Assembly (NCBI RefSeq): GCF_025311495.1
Contig: NZ_CP104398.1
Coordinates: 1,116,001 to 1,180,000 of the forward strand
Source of the DNA: Limosilactobacillus oris
Lineage (GTDB): Bacteria > Bacillota > Bacilli > Lactobacillales > Lactobacillaceae
Length of the DNA: 64,000 nt
Direction: 5' to 3'
The translations under genes were made by a program, and so were the position numbers. Of the stretch, positions 9,111 through 17,417 are shown in pieces (within the stretch, counting starts at the first letter, position 1; the number at the start of each line of letters is the position of its first letter). The notes below the pieces were generated by a model. It searched no databases. It worked only from the letters and a program-made list of their open reading frames with translations, and had not been told where the DNA came from.

Positions 9111-9882
9111 CTACTTATTCGATAGGTGCTGTTTGACCTTATTAAACCGTTTGGCGTCCAAAACCTTCATCTTCGGGAAGCTCTTAATCATCCGCCGCTC
9201 ATTCCAGCTCAACGCGGTACCAGGGTGCTTTTGGAGGTGGTCAACAAAGGCCTGGTCCCAGTGCTCCAACTGGTGGCGCCGCAACTGCCGCTCCTCTGGC
9301 AGGACCTTTTTGACCCGCTCCCGCAGCTGCTCTTGAAAGGCGTTAATCCGCTGGTCCCACTGCTTGGTGGTCATGTGGAAGTGCTTGATACTAATCATTG
9401 TCAGAACAGTATCAGTTCCCATCCCCACAACAATCAGCAGGGCGAGCATTCCATGGATCCAGCCTTCCTCCCAATTAATCACCCGTTGAATGAAGGGTTG
9501 GATGTAGCGGACGAGGATAACAACCCCAATTCCCCAGAAAAGGGAGATCTGGGGTGCAATCCGTCCCTGCAGGTTTCCCCACAAATCCGAGTAGTCCCAC
9601 AGTTTCATGTGAAACACCTTTTCCAAAAAGAGGCTGGCAACGAAAGACGCTGGCGACAATCATCCCCACGATAAAGAGGAGGATAATGTTGTCCCGCACC
9701 CGGTAGGTCGTAATCAGAATCGTGGTGATGGTAAAACCGTAGACCGGGCAGTAGGGGCCAAATAAAAATCCCCGGTAAGCATACTGGTGGTCCTTAAGCG
9801 AACAATAAACTGTCTCCCACAGCCAGCCAACGACGGAATAGGTAAAGAAGAGCACAATCACTTCTGAAATTGTGTAGGGCAT
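9111..9882 (-). pseudogene. Frameshifted putative ABC transporter permease (CmpB/PF06541 type)
   Basis: The 5' part (9882 down to about 9650) encodes MPYTISEVIVLFFTYSVVGW, then YRGFLFGPYCPVYGFT and LLFIVGMIVASV, which is the pattern of PF06541 membrane proteins. The 3' part, in another frame, continues with VASLFLEKVFHMKLWDYSDL, NLQGRIAPQISLFWG and a charged C-terminal tail (9111 to about 9650). At the junction the usual S-V-L-E-Y/F motif is missing. A net loss that is not a multiple of three (five bases would restore it well) has occurred near 9645-9652. The protein would have about 258 residues and five or six helices. Function of the family is not known. The gene starts only 11 bases after the ABC-F gene, with GGAGGCCC before ATG. 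Confidence 0.72.
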
Positions 9883-9892
9883 GTTGGGCCTC

Positions 9893-11437
9893 CTAGTTCT
9901 TTAAGCTCAGTTTTTCAACGTTTAAAATCTTATCCAGCCAACCGGTATAGAAACTCTCCTCGTGGCTGACCAGAATCAAGTTGCCTGGGAATTCCTGGAG
10001 AGCTTTCTTGAGCCCCTCCTTAGTTTCATCATCCAGGTGGTTGGTCGGTTCGTCCATAATTAGGAAGTTGCAGGGGGTTAACTCCAAGATTGCCAGCTTG
10101 ACTTTCGTCTGTTCACCACCGGAAAGCAGGTGGAGGGGCTTCATCGTATTGGCGGCGTTAATCCCGGCCCGAGCCAATTTCGTCCGAATCGTCCGCGGCT
10201 GCATCGTCGGGAACATATTTTGAATTGTTTGCAACGGGGTGAGCTGGGGATCATCCCACTCTAAGTCCTGGTCGAAATAGTTAATCTTCGCGGATGGCGA
10301 GAAACTAGCCTTCCCCGCGAGTGCCGGGATCTTTTTCAGAATTGACTTAATCAGTGTTGACTTACCGACCCCGTTAAAGCCGGTAAAGAGGAGCTTCTCC
10401 CCCATCGTCATCGAGAAGGTCACCGGGGCCAGCAGGGGCCGCCCATAACCGACGGAGAGTTCGTTGACCCGCAGGGCGTTCGCCGAACCGGTATTCTCAT
10501 ACGGAAAGTGGAAGGTCGCCTTGAGGTTGTCAGCTGGCGGATCAATCTTTTTCATCCGGGCCAGCATCTTTTCCCGCGACTTGGCCATTGTCGACTTGGA
10601 ACCGGCTTTGTTTTTCCGGATAAAGCGCTCGGCCTTCTCAATCACGACCTGCTGCTTTTCGTATTCCCGCTCCTGGGCTTCCTTGCGCTCTTCCTTTTGC
10701 CGCATCGCCTGTTGGAAGCTCCCCCGGTACTTGGTGATTTTGCCAAAGGAGACGTCACAGACCGTGTTAGTGACCCGCTCGAGGAAGTCGTAGTCATGGG
10801 AAATAATCATTGCGGCCCCCTGGTACTGGTTGAGGTAGTCAATCAACCATTCGATATGGGCCGTATCAAGGTAGTTGGTCGGTTCGTCAAGAAGGATGAC
10901 ATCCGGATTTTCCAGCAGCATTTTCGCCAGGATAATCTTGGAACGCTGGCCGCCACTCATCTCAGACACCACGTGGTCCTTGCCAATTTCGGTCAAGCCC
11001 AACCCGTTCATGACCCGCTCGATTTCAGTTTCAATATCGTAGAAGTTATTGGCATCGAGCTGTTCCTGAATGCGGCCGGCCCGGGCCAGCAGGCTGTCGT
11101 CCATCTTCGTAGCGTAGTCCTCATATAGTTTATTCATCCGGTCATTCAATTCGTATAGGTCGGCAAAGGCCGTGTGGAGAAACTGAATCAGGGTCATCCC
11201 CTTGGGAATATCCACGTACTGGTCCAGGTAGCCAATCTTGACTCCCTTTTGCCACTTGACCGCCCCCTCGACCGGGAGGACCTTACCAATCAAAATTTTA
11301 ATCAGGGTTGACTTGCCGGCCCCGTTTTGGCCAACAATCCCCATGTGTTCGTGTTTTTCCAACTGGAAGCTGGCGTCTTCATAGAGTTTTTTATCGGCAT
11401 AACTCATCGTCAGCCCTTCGACATCTAAAACTGCCAT
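9893..11437 (-). CDS. ABC-F type ATPase (YkpA/EF3-like)
   Basis: 514 residues with two ABC domains and no membrane segment. The first has Walker A GQNGAGKS (36-43), signature MSGGQRSK and Walker B VILLDEPTNYLD. An ABC-F inter-domain linker of basic helices follows (RKEAQEREYEKQQVVIEKAE). The second domain has GFNGVGKS, LSGGEQTK and LIMDEPTNHLD. ABC-F proteins act on the ribosome as translation factors or antibiotic-protection proteins. The sequence resembles the housekeeping YkpA/YbiT group rather than a resistance subtype, but this is inference. Start at 11437 is chosen because AAAGGAG precedes it by six bases; eight upstream codons are open but lack a site. The broken membrane gene lies directly downstream. 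Confidence 0.9.
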   Translation of the reverse strand: MAVLDVEGLTMSYADKKLYEDASFQLEKHEHMGIVGQNGAGKSTLIKILIGKVLPVEGAVKWQKGVKIGYLDQYVDIPKGMTLIQFLHTAFADLYELNDRMNKLYEDYATKMDDSLLARAGRIQEQLDANNFYDIETEIERVMNGLGLTEIGKDHVVSEMSGGQRSKIILAKMLLENPDVILLDEPTNYLDTAHIEWLIDYLNQYQGAAMIISHDYDFLERVTNTVCDVSFGKITKYRGSFQQAMRQKEERKEAQEREYEKQQVVIEKAERFIRKNKAGSKSTMAKSREKMLARMKKIDPPADNLKATFHFPYENTGSANALRVNELSVGYGRPLLAPVTFSMTMGEKLLFTGFNGVGKSTLIKSILKKIPALAGKASFSPSAKINYFDQDLEWDDPQLTPLQTIQNMFPTMQPRTIRTKLARAGINAANTMKPLHLLSGGEQTKVKLAILELTPCNFLIMDEPTNHLDDETKEGLKKALQEFPGNLILVSHEESFYTGWLDKILNVEKLSLKN

Positions 11438-11548
11438 TCTTTTCTCCTTTATGTCTATCAAGCTCTTATTTTCATAGTATCACAGCCGGCCTGGTACCAG
11501 CAATTCATCGGGTTTTCCAATAAAATGAGAAGATTTTAATATTCCCTA

Positions 11549-11577
11549 TTGACAGGGCCAGGCCGCTTAGCTATACT
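11549..11577 (+). promoter_or_regulatory. Promoter of the trp-type transporter leader
   Basis: Consensus TTGACA (11549-11554), 17-base spacer, TATACT (11572-11577). The leader-peptide ATG follows about 33 bases later. Confidence 0.75.
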
Positions 11578-11609
11578 AAAAAACAATTACTAACAAGGGA
11601 GTAAGTTCA

Positions 11610-11660
11610 ATGAAGCAAAATCAGTTCAACAAGCAAATTAACCGTTGGCAAAGCCGGTAG
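11610..11660 (+). CDS. Leader peptide MKQNQFNKQINRWQSR
   Basis: A 16-codon ORF with an AAGGGAG-like site in front and a TAG stop. Its last four codons, Trp-Gln-Ser-Arg, are encoded by tggcaaagccgg and recur exactly in a second leader peptide at 40058-40102 that also precedes a TrpX-like binding-protein gene. The RNA segment coding for QSR is complementary to a downstream stretch (11711-11716). That is the layout expected if ribosome position on the peptide controls RNA folding. No peptide function outside regulation is likely. Confidence 0.75.
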   Translation: MKQNQFNKQINRWQSR

Positions 11661-11812
11661 GTTCAGGTTGATTCGTCATGGATGCAACCTGAAAAGCAGA
11701 TTGCATCTGTGCCGGCTGATTTTGCAATCATTCAGTCCGCATGGATCCACATGCGGACTTTTATTTTGCCCAGCGAAACGGGAGTCCAGGTCATGTGGGC
11801 TCCCGTTTTTAT
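11650..11812 (+). promoter_or_regulatory. WQSR-leader attenuator with tandem terminators
   Basis: After the leader peptide come a perfect 9-bp hairpin (ttcaggttg/caacctgaa, about 11660-11692), a small cagat/atctg hairpin, and gtgccggct (11710-11718), complementary to agccgg in the leader ORF (11652-11657). Two intrinsic terminators then follow: stem 11733-11742 with 11751-11760, then ttttattttg; and about 11776-11785 with 11799-11809, then ttttt. Nothing resembling a T-box is present. Transcription attenuation of the transporter operon is inferred. Confidence 0.7.
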
Positions 11813-11832
11813 TTGGAAAGGTGTGAAGATTA

Positions 11833-12822
11833 ATGAAGCGAATGTATACCCTGATTGCCCTGCTGCTGGCCTTCCTCGGTGTCGCGTTCTTTAGCGAAAA
11901 TGGCGGGTTGATCAAACGGCGGGTCCCACGAGTGGGCGTGTTGACCTTGATGCACCACCCCGCCCTCGACCAAATCTATAAGGGATTCGTCGATGAGCTA
12001 GCCAGGGAGGGTTACCACGACGGCAAAAATATTCAAATCGAATACCAAAACGCCAACGGTGACCAGAGCAACCTTAAAACCATGGCGTCCAAGCTAGTCA
12101 ACGATAACTGCAACGTTATTTACAGCATTACGACGCCAGCCGCCCAAGCCGCGGCAAACTCTACCAACAAGATTCCCATCGTTCTGGGCGCCGTCACCGA
12201 TCCGAAAGGGGCCGGTCTGGTCAAGAACAACCGCCACCCCGGTGGCAACATCAGCGGCGTTTCCGACCAGTCGCCAATCAAGGAGCAGCTCAACCTGGTT
12301 AAGGAATCTATGCCCAACCTCAAGACCCTCGGGGTAATTTATACTTCCAGCGACGCCTCCGCAGTCGCGGGTCACCAGCAGATTCAGCAGGAATGCAAGA
12401 AGATGGGGATCCGGCTCAAGTCCTACTCAATCGCCAACAGCAACGACCTCAACCAGGTCTCCGAGCAGATGCTCCAGGAAGTCGATGCGGTGGTTGTCCC
12501 AACCGATAACACCATCGCTGGCGCCATGCAAACCCTGGTCAAGAATGCTAACGCGGCCAACAAGCCGGTCTTCCCAGCGGCCGCCTCGATGGTTAAGCAG
12601 GGTGGCCTCGCCACTTACAGTGTCAACCAGTACCAGCTAGGCGTCCGCGGTGCCAAGATGACCGTCGCCATTCTCAAGGGGAAGAAGCCAGCCAACATGC
12701 CAATCCAATACGTCCGGCATGGCGACCCAGTGTTAAACCTCAAGCAGGCCCGTCGGCTCCACATCCAGGTACCCAAGCAATTTGAACACGAAGCCAAGAC
12801 GAAGGGAGAGATTTATCAATGA
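11833..12822 (+). CDS. trpX: TrpX-like ABC transporter substrate-binding protein
   Basis: 329 residues with an N-terminal hydrophobic segment (about 5-20) and a type-1 periplasmic-binding fold: PRVGVLTLMHHPALDQIYKG, EYQNANGDQSNLKTM, TTPAAQAAANST, VVVPTDNTIAGAM. These match the TrpX/ABC_sub_bind family that binds tryptophan or related ligands. No lipobox cysteine follows the hydrophobic segment, so it is probably held in the membrane by an uncleaved anchor. It overlaps the permease start by four bases (ATGA), so the three genes form one operon behind the WQSR attenuator. Tryptophan specificity is inferred from the family and from the Trp codon in the leader. A paralog lies at 40289-41275. Confidence 0.85.
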   Translation: MKRMYTLIALLLAFLGVAFFSENGGLIKRRVPRVGVLTLMHHPALDQIYKGFVDELAREGYHDGKNIQIEYQNANGDQSNLKTMASKLVNDNCNVIYSITTPAAQAAANSTNKIPIVLGAVTDPKGAGLVKNNRHPGGNISGVSDQSPIKEQLNLVKESMPNLKTLGVIYTSSDASAVAGHQQIQQECKKMGIRLKSYSIANSNDLNQVSEQMLQEVDAVVVPTDNTIAGAMQTLVKNANAANKPVFPAAASMVKQGGLATYSVNQYQLGVRGAKMTVAILKGKKPANMPIQYVRHGDPVLNLKQARRLHIQVPKQFEHEAKTKGEIYQ

Positions 12823-13718
12823 ATCTAATGGTATCAGCAATCGGGCAGGGACTCTTATGGGCACTCCTGGGTCTCGGCCTCTACCTCACCTTCCGGATCC
12901 TCGACTTCTGTGATATGACCGTTGAGGGAACCTTCCCCCTCGGTGCAGCCACCGCGGTCACCGCAATTTCACATGGTATTAACCCCCTGCTGGCAACCCT
13001 GCTCGCCATCGGTGCCGGGATGCTGGCCGGCCTAGTCACCGGCCTCCTCTACACGAAGGGTAAAATTCCCAGTCTGCTTGCCGGAATTCTGACGATGACC
13101 GCCATCTATTCGGTCAATCTCCGAATCATGGGGAAATCGAACATCTCTTTGCTGGGCAAGCCAACCCTCTTTAACGGCCGCTTCATGACCAGCCTGCCCC
13201 AGTACTTCGACAGCGTTGTCATGGGAATCATCGTCATTGCGGTTATCACCATCTTGATGGTCCTCTTCCTCGCTACGGATTACGGACAGGCCTTCATCGC
13301 AACCGGGGACAACCCGACAATGGCGAAATCACTGGGAATCCACACCGATAAGATGATCATCGTTGGGCTAATGGTTTCCAACGGGATGGTCGGCCTCTGT
13401 GGCGCCCTGATTGCCCAAAATAATGGCTACGCCGACATCAACATGGGGATCGGGACCATCGTGATCGCCCTGGCTTCCATCATCATTGGCGAAGTGGCCT
13501 TTGGCGAATTAACACTCAACCAGCGGCTAGTCGCGGTGACTCTCGGAAGTATCATTTACCGGATTATCCTGCTGGTCGTCCTCCAGCTCGGCTTCTCTGC
13601 TAACGACCTCAACCTGATTTCGTCCGTCGTCCTGGCAATCTGCATGATGCTGCCGCAGCTTGAACAGCACCTCCACCTGAAAAAGCCAATTTTGAAAGGA
13701 GTACGTCCGCATGAGTAA
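12819..13718 (+). CDS. trpY: ABC transporter permease (TrpY-like)
   Basis: 299 residues, about eight to nine membrane helices, of the branched-chain-amino-acid/BMP-like permease family: GLGLYLTFRILDFCDMTVEG, TGLLYTKGKIPSLLAGILT, LASIIIGEVAFGE. It forms the channel partner of the binding protein at 11833 and the ATPase at 13711. Its ATG overlaps the stop of the first gene, and its last eight bases overlap the ATPase gene, so the three are translationally coupled. Confidence 0.88.
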   Translation: MNLMVSAIGQGLLWALLGLGLYLTFRILDFCDMTVEGTFPLGAATAVTAISHGINPLLATLLAIGAGMLAGLVTGLLYTKGKIPSLLAGILTMTAIYSVNLRIMGKSNISLLGKPTLFNGRFMTSLPQYFDSVVMGIIVIAVITILMVLFLATDYGQAFIATGDNPTMAKSLGIHTDKMIIVGLMVSNGMVGLCGALIAQNNGYADINMGIGTIVIALASIIIGEVAFGELTLNQRLVAVTLGSIIYRIILLVVLQLGFSANDLNLISSVVLAICMMLPQLEQHLHLKKPILKGVRPHE

Positions 13719-14475
13719 GCCGATTTTAGAATTAAAAAACGTGCAAACCGTCGTTAATAAAGGAACCGCCAACGAAACGACGATCCTCAAGGGAATCAAC
13801 CTCGCCATTAGCGAAGGCGACTTCATTACCATCGTCGGGACAAACGGGGCCGGCAAGTCCACCCTCTTTAACGTCATCGGCGGCAACCTCAGCGTCGACG
13901 CAGGACAGATCCTCCACAACGGCACCGACATCACGAAGAGTTCTGAGGAACAGCGGACGACCTTCCTGGCCCGGGTGTTCCAGGACCCCAAGCTCGGTAC
14001 CGCCCCGCGGATGACCGTTGCCGAAAATATGCTCCTGGCCACAAAGCGTGGTGAACGCCGCCACCTGGTACACCGGAAGCTCAAGGCTAACATGGCCCGC
14101 TTCACAGAGCTGGCCGCAACGATGAACAACGGGCTGGAAAAGCGAATGACGACTGCGACTGGTGCCCTATCCGGTGGACAACGGCAAGCCCTGAGCTTCC
14201 TGATGGCAACCCTCAAGCGCCCCGACATCCTTCTCCTGGACGAACACACGGCAGCGCTGGACCCGCACACCAGCTTAAACCTGCTGCACGCGACGAACGA
14301 GCGGATCACGCACGACCACCTGACCGCCCTGATGATTACCCACCACTTAGAAGACGCCCTTACTTACGGCAACCGGCTGCTTGTCCTTCAAAACGGGCAG
14401 ATTAAGGCCGATTTTCGGGGCCAGGATAAGCAAAATTTGACGGTCGAAAGGCTCTACCACTATTTTGAAGACTAG
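13711..14475 (+). CDS. trpZ: ABC transporter ATP-binding protein (TrpZ-like)
   Basis: 254 residues with one ABC domain: Walker A GTNGAGKS (43-50), Q-loop region VFQDPKLG, signature LSGGQRQAL, Walker B ILLLDEHTAALDP and a switch His (ITHHLE). The Walker B is followed by EHTAALDP, as is usual in this transporter group. It energises the permease at 12819. GAAAGGAGT precedes the ATG. No separate promoter is seen. A new promoter and leader start right after it for the MATE gene. Confidence 0.9.
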   Translation: MSKPILELKNVQTVVNKGTANETTILKGINLAISEGDFITIVGTNGAGKSTLFNVIGGNLSVDAGQILHNGTDITKSSEEQRTTFLARVFQDPKLGTAPRMTVAENMLLATKRGERRHLVHRKLKANMARFTELAATMNNGLEKRMTTATGALSGGQRQALSFLMATLKRPDILLLDEHTAALDPHTSLNLLHATNERITHDHLTALMITHHLEDALTYGNRLLVLQNGQIKADFRGQDKQNLTVERLYHYFED

Positions 14476-14524
14476 TTTTACGAAGGGCTGTTGACTGTGA
14501 TATAGTAACAGTGGTTATATTTGA

Positions 14525-14632
14525 GGATTACTGGCTAAACACACACGAACGCCAACCGCGCTGGCAGTTCCACTACCCTGGTAATCCATAAACGGGTGGG
14601 AAGGCAGCATGAATGCTGTCCTTCTCACCCGT
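14525..14632 (+). promoter_or_regulatory. Compact leader RNA plus terminator before the MATE gene
   Basis: A closing stem pairs ggattac (14525-14531) with gtaatcc (14581-14587). It encloses an inner gcca/tggc hairpin (14551-14565) and unpaired A/C-rich linkers. Four bases later an intrinsic terminator follows (14591-14610 with 14613-14632). A promoter-like TTGACT and TTATAT lie upstream (about 14492-14520). This looks like an aptamer plus expression platform. Guanidine-IV (mepA-motif) RNAs are known upstream of MATE genes, but I cannot confirm this class by eye. Confidence 0.5.
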
Positions 14633-14662
14633 TTCCACTTTATTTGCAAAGGAGTCGTAGCG

Positions 14663-15991
14663 ATGAACGAACTGTTTGAACACACTTCAATTAAAAAAGC
14701 TTACTTTACTCTCGCACTGCCGGTAGTCTTGTCAATGGCGGTGACCCTCGTCTACAACCTGGTCGATACCTTTTTCGTTTCCAAGACTGGTAACCCGGAC
14801 CTGGTCGCCGGAGTTTCCCAGGCGGCACCCATCTTTACCCTGATGATTGCCATCGGAGATATTTTTGGCCTCGGCGGCAGTTCACTGATTTCCCGACTGT
14901 TTGGCGAACACCAAGATCGGGTTGCCCGGAACGTCTCCGGCTACTGTTTCTATTACTCCATTGCCTGCGGAATCTTTGTTACCATCGTCTTGTTGCTCTT
15001 TCAAACACCGATTCTCCACCTAATCGGTGCCTCACCAGCGACCTGGCGGTTTGCCCGCGAATACTATCTGGTGATTGCCTGGGGTGCGCCGTTCATCATC
15101 TTTGGTCTGTCGCCGACGAACATTTTACGAACCGAGGGACTAGCCGTTCAATCCATGATTTCTTCAATGGTCGGGACGATCATTAATATCTTCTTAAACC
15201 CGGTCTTTATTTTTACTTGTGGTCTTGGTGCCGCGGGATCCGCCCTCGCTACCGTCACTTCTAGCGTGATTGCTGACCTCCTAATGGTCTACTACCTGCG
15301 CGCCAAGAGTAAGAAGCTGACAACCTCGATTCACGAAACCAAAATCAGCCGCCAGCTCCAGTGTCAAATTTACGCCATTGGTATTCCAGCCTCCATCACC
15401 AACATCATGGTGACCTTCGCCACGGCGATGACCAACCGTTATTTGATTGCGTATGGTGCCGACAGCGTTGCTGCAATGGGAATTGCTATGAAGGCCAATT
15501 CAATCATTATCATGATCATGGTCGGCTTTGCCTTTGGTGCCCAGCCGCTAATCGGTTACGCCTACGGGGCCCAAAATGAAAAACGATTCAATGAAGTAAT
15601 TCATTTTGACCTGCTAGTGGTAATTAGTTTTAACGTTATCTTAACGGTCGTCTTGTTAATCTTCGCTCCGCAGGTCATTACCATTTTCATGAACCGTCCA
15701 ACAATCGTTCATGAAGGAGCACTAATGCTGCGGTGGCTGTCGTTAACCACAACTTTTGCGGGAATCATTCTAGTCTTTACGACTGCTTTTCAGTCGATGG
15801 GCAAGGCCGCGCCCGCTTTTTGGCTTTCTTTTAGTCGTCAAGGACTAATTTTTAGCTTTACCATCGTGATCTTGGCACACTTCTTTGGCTACACTGGAAT
15901 TCTCGCTGCCCAGGCCTGTGCAGATTGCCTGACGCTGGTATTAGCACTGATCTTTTATAAAATCTACCAACCTCATTTCAATGATCAATGA
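14663..15991 (+). CDS. MATE family efflux transporter
   Basis: 442 residues with twelve predicted helices in two related halves. The N-terminus (FTLALPVVLSMAVTLVYNLVDTFFVSK) and GLGAAGSALATVTSSVIADL match the MATE fold. These Na+- or H+-driven exporters remove cationic drugs or metabolites. The open frame begins at 14609 inside the terminator, but AAAGGAG at 14648-14654 places the start at the ATG at 14663. The subgroup looks MepA-like. Expression probably depends on the terminator-bearing leader in front. Single gene, terminated by a strong hairpin at about 16005. Confidence 0.9.
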   Translation: MNELFEHTSIKKAYFTLALPVVLSMAVTLVYNLVDTFFVSKTGNPDLVAGVSQAAPIFTLMIAIGDIFGLGGSSLISRLFGEHQDRVARNVSGYCFYYSIACGIFVTIVLLLFQTPILHLIGASPATWRFAREYYLVIAWGAPFIIFGLSPTNILRTEGLAVQSMISSMVGTIINIFLNPVFIFTCGLGAAGSALATVTSSVIADLLMVYYLRAKSKKLTTSIHETKISRQLQCQIYAIGIPASITNIMVTFATAMTNRYLIAYGADSVAAMGIAMKANSIIIMIMVGFAFGAQPLIGYAYGAQNEKRFNEVIHFDLLVVISFNVILTVVLLIFAPQVITIFMNRPTIVHEGALMLRWLSLTTTFAGIILVFTTAFQSMGKAAPAFWLSFSRQGLIFSFTIVILAHFFGYTGILAAQACADCLTLVLALIFYKIYQPHFNDQ

Positions 15992-16004
15992 GGTTAAAAT
16001 TGCT

Positions 16005-16051
16005 AAAGCGGTGGAACGTTCAGTTAAAAGGCGAACGCCCCACCGCTTTTT
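16005..16051. terminator. Bidirectional terminator
   Basis: A long stem (aaagcggtgg... with ...ccaccgcttt) between converging genes, with five T on the plus side and A-rich sequence giving T's on the minus side. Confidence 0.8.
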
Positions 16052-16070
16052 GTGTTGAATTGTCTAATTC

Positions 16071-17129
16071 TTAGGCCTTCAACCATAGTCGAGCGCCCTC
16101 ATGAGCAAGCTGACCGTCAGTTGGAAACTGCTTAGCCATGTAGACGGAATCCAAGTCGATAAAGCGGACATTCTGGTGAGCATTGGCAAAGGCAACCGCC
16201 GCCGCTAAGCTTTCCGGTGCTTCAATCATGCAGCCAACCATACAAGGGATACCCGCTGCTTGACAAAGTTGGTTAATTTGATTAGCGGGGTAAAGTCCCC
16301 CACTCTTCATCAGCTTAATATTTACTAAGTCTGCCGCACCCGCTTTAATCACCGCTAAGGCATCGTCTGGAGTAAAGACGCTTTCGTCAACCATAATCGG
16401 CAGTGGAGAAGACCGCCGCAAGTGTGCTAAATTATCAAGCTGGTTCGCTGGCAATGGCTGTTCAACGAAGTCTAAATTTAATGGTGCTACAGCTAACAAC
16501 CGTAGACCATAACGCGCTTGCTGGTACGTCCATCCCTGATTGACATCGACCCGCAAACTAATCTGTGAGCCGACTGCTTGGCTAATTTTTGTCAAGGTCG
16601 CGACATCCTGGTCAACCGTCCCGTTGCCAATTTTAACCTTAAGTGAATGAAACCCAGCCTGAACAAGCCGTTGAGCTTCGGCAGCCATCCGGTCGGGAGC
16701 ACCAATGCTGATGGTATAATCAGTGGCCATCGTTGCCTTGGCCCCGCCAAGCAGACTAGTCAACGGGCAATGGTAAAGCTCTGCCAGAGCATTGTGAATG
16801 GCAATATCAACCGCTGCTTTAGCAGGCTGGTTATTTTGAATACTATTCTGAATAGCGGTCAGCAATGGTTCAGGCGTACTTAGTGATTTACCGACCACCT
16901 GCGGCTTAATAACCTCTTCAATAATGCTCCGTAGGGTTACCAGCGTATCACCGGTTACTACTTCGTTCGGCGTTGCCGCACCAACCCCGGTGACTCCATT
17001 TTGCAAAACAACGGTAGCCTGAACCGCCTGAATTGCTTTAACCGTATGCAAGTGGGTCACGAACGGACGTTTTAATGGGATCCTTTCAATGCTGGTCGTA
17101 AGGTCAGTAATAGTTAAATCATCGCTCAA
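16071..17129 (-). CDS. Dipeptide epimerase (L-Ala-D/L-Glu epimerase type)
   Basis: Enolase-superfamily enzyme, 352 residues from the TTG at 17129. Visible catalytic and metal residues: KVK (164-166), VDVNQ (Asp 195), EQPLP (Glu 223), VDES (Asp 248) and the second lysine in NIKLMKSGG (about 272). This pattern fits YcjG/YkfB-type epimerases that convert L-Ala-D-Glu from peptidoglycan to L-Ala-L-Glu. The open frame reaches 17165, but a TATAAT (17164-17169, minus) overlaps that ATG, while AAAGGAAG lies eight bases before the TTG, so the TTG is chosen. It is divergent from a POT peptide transporter and a serine hydrolase, suggesting murein-peptide salvage. GC is lower than in neighbouring genes. 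Confidence 0.85.
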   Translation of the reverse strand: MSDDLTITDLTTSIERIPLKRPFVTHLHTVKAIQAVQATVVLQNGVTGVGAATPNEVVTGDTLVTLRSIIEEVIKPQVVGKSLSTPEPLLTAIQNSIQNNQPAKAAVDIAIHNALAELYHCPLTSLLGGAKATMATDYTISIGAPDRMAAEAQRLVQAGFHSLKVKIGNGTVDQDVATLTKISQAVGSQISLRVDVNQGWTYQQARYGLRLLAVAPLNLDFVEQPLPANQLDNLAHLRRSSPLPIMVDESVFTPDDALAVIKAGAADLVNIKLMKSGGLYPANQINQLCQAAGIPCMVGCMIEAPESLAAAVAFANAHQNVRFIDLDSVYMAKQFPTDGQLAHEGARLWLKA

Positions 17130-17264
17130 GATTGACGCTTCCTTTGTTGGATTTATTATCTCCATTATAAAGTGATTAGCTAAAGATTTTCCCTTAATGT
17201 CAAATTACTAATAATCAAAGCTTTACTACTAGCTTTTGCTTTAAAAAGCAACGCAATTCTCAAT

Positions 17265-17301
17265 CCAGCATGTATTTATGAAAGTCCTTCTTGCATGCTG
17301 G
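17265..17301. repeat. Inverted repeat in divergent promoter region
   Basis: ccagcatg (17265-17272) and catgctgg (17294-17301) are perfect inverted copies 21 bases apart, between the epimerase and the POT gene. Possible regulator site or hairpin; nothing else obvious in 17170-17330. Confidence 0.4.
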
Positions 17302-17334
17302 GCCTACTAAACCGGTGATAATGACGAAGCAAAA

Positions 17335-17363
17335 TTGACCGCTTCTTTACAACTCACTATAAT
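17335..17363 (+). promoter_or_regulatory. Promoter of the POT transporter operon
   Basis: TTGACC (17335-17340), 17-base spacer, TATAAT (17358-17363), 55 bases before the ATG. Confidence 0.75.
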
Positions 17364-17417
17364 TGCCAGCAATTCAAACGTATTTAATAGTAATTGTTGT
17401 TCTGGAGGTGTCGGTTA

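Noticed and set aside
9126-9674. Plus-strand open frame of 182 codons
   Set aside because: Lies opposite the frameshifted membrane gene, is Pro/Leu-rich without domain or ribosome site.
13527-14309. 260-codon minus-strand frame opposite the ATPase gene
   Set aside because: Antisense shadow of a clear ABC ATPase; composition is Arg/Ser-rich as expected for such shadows.
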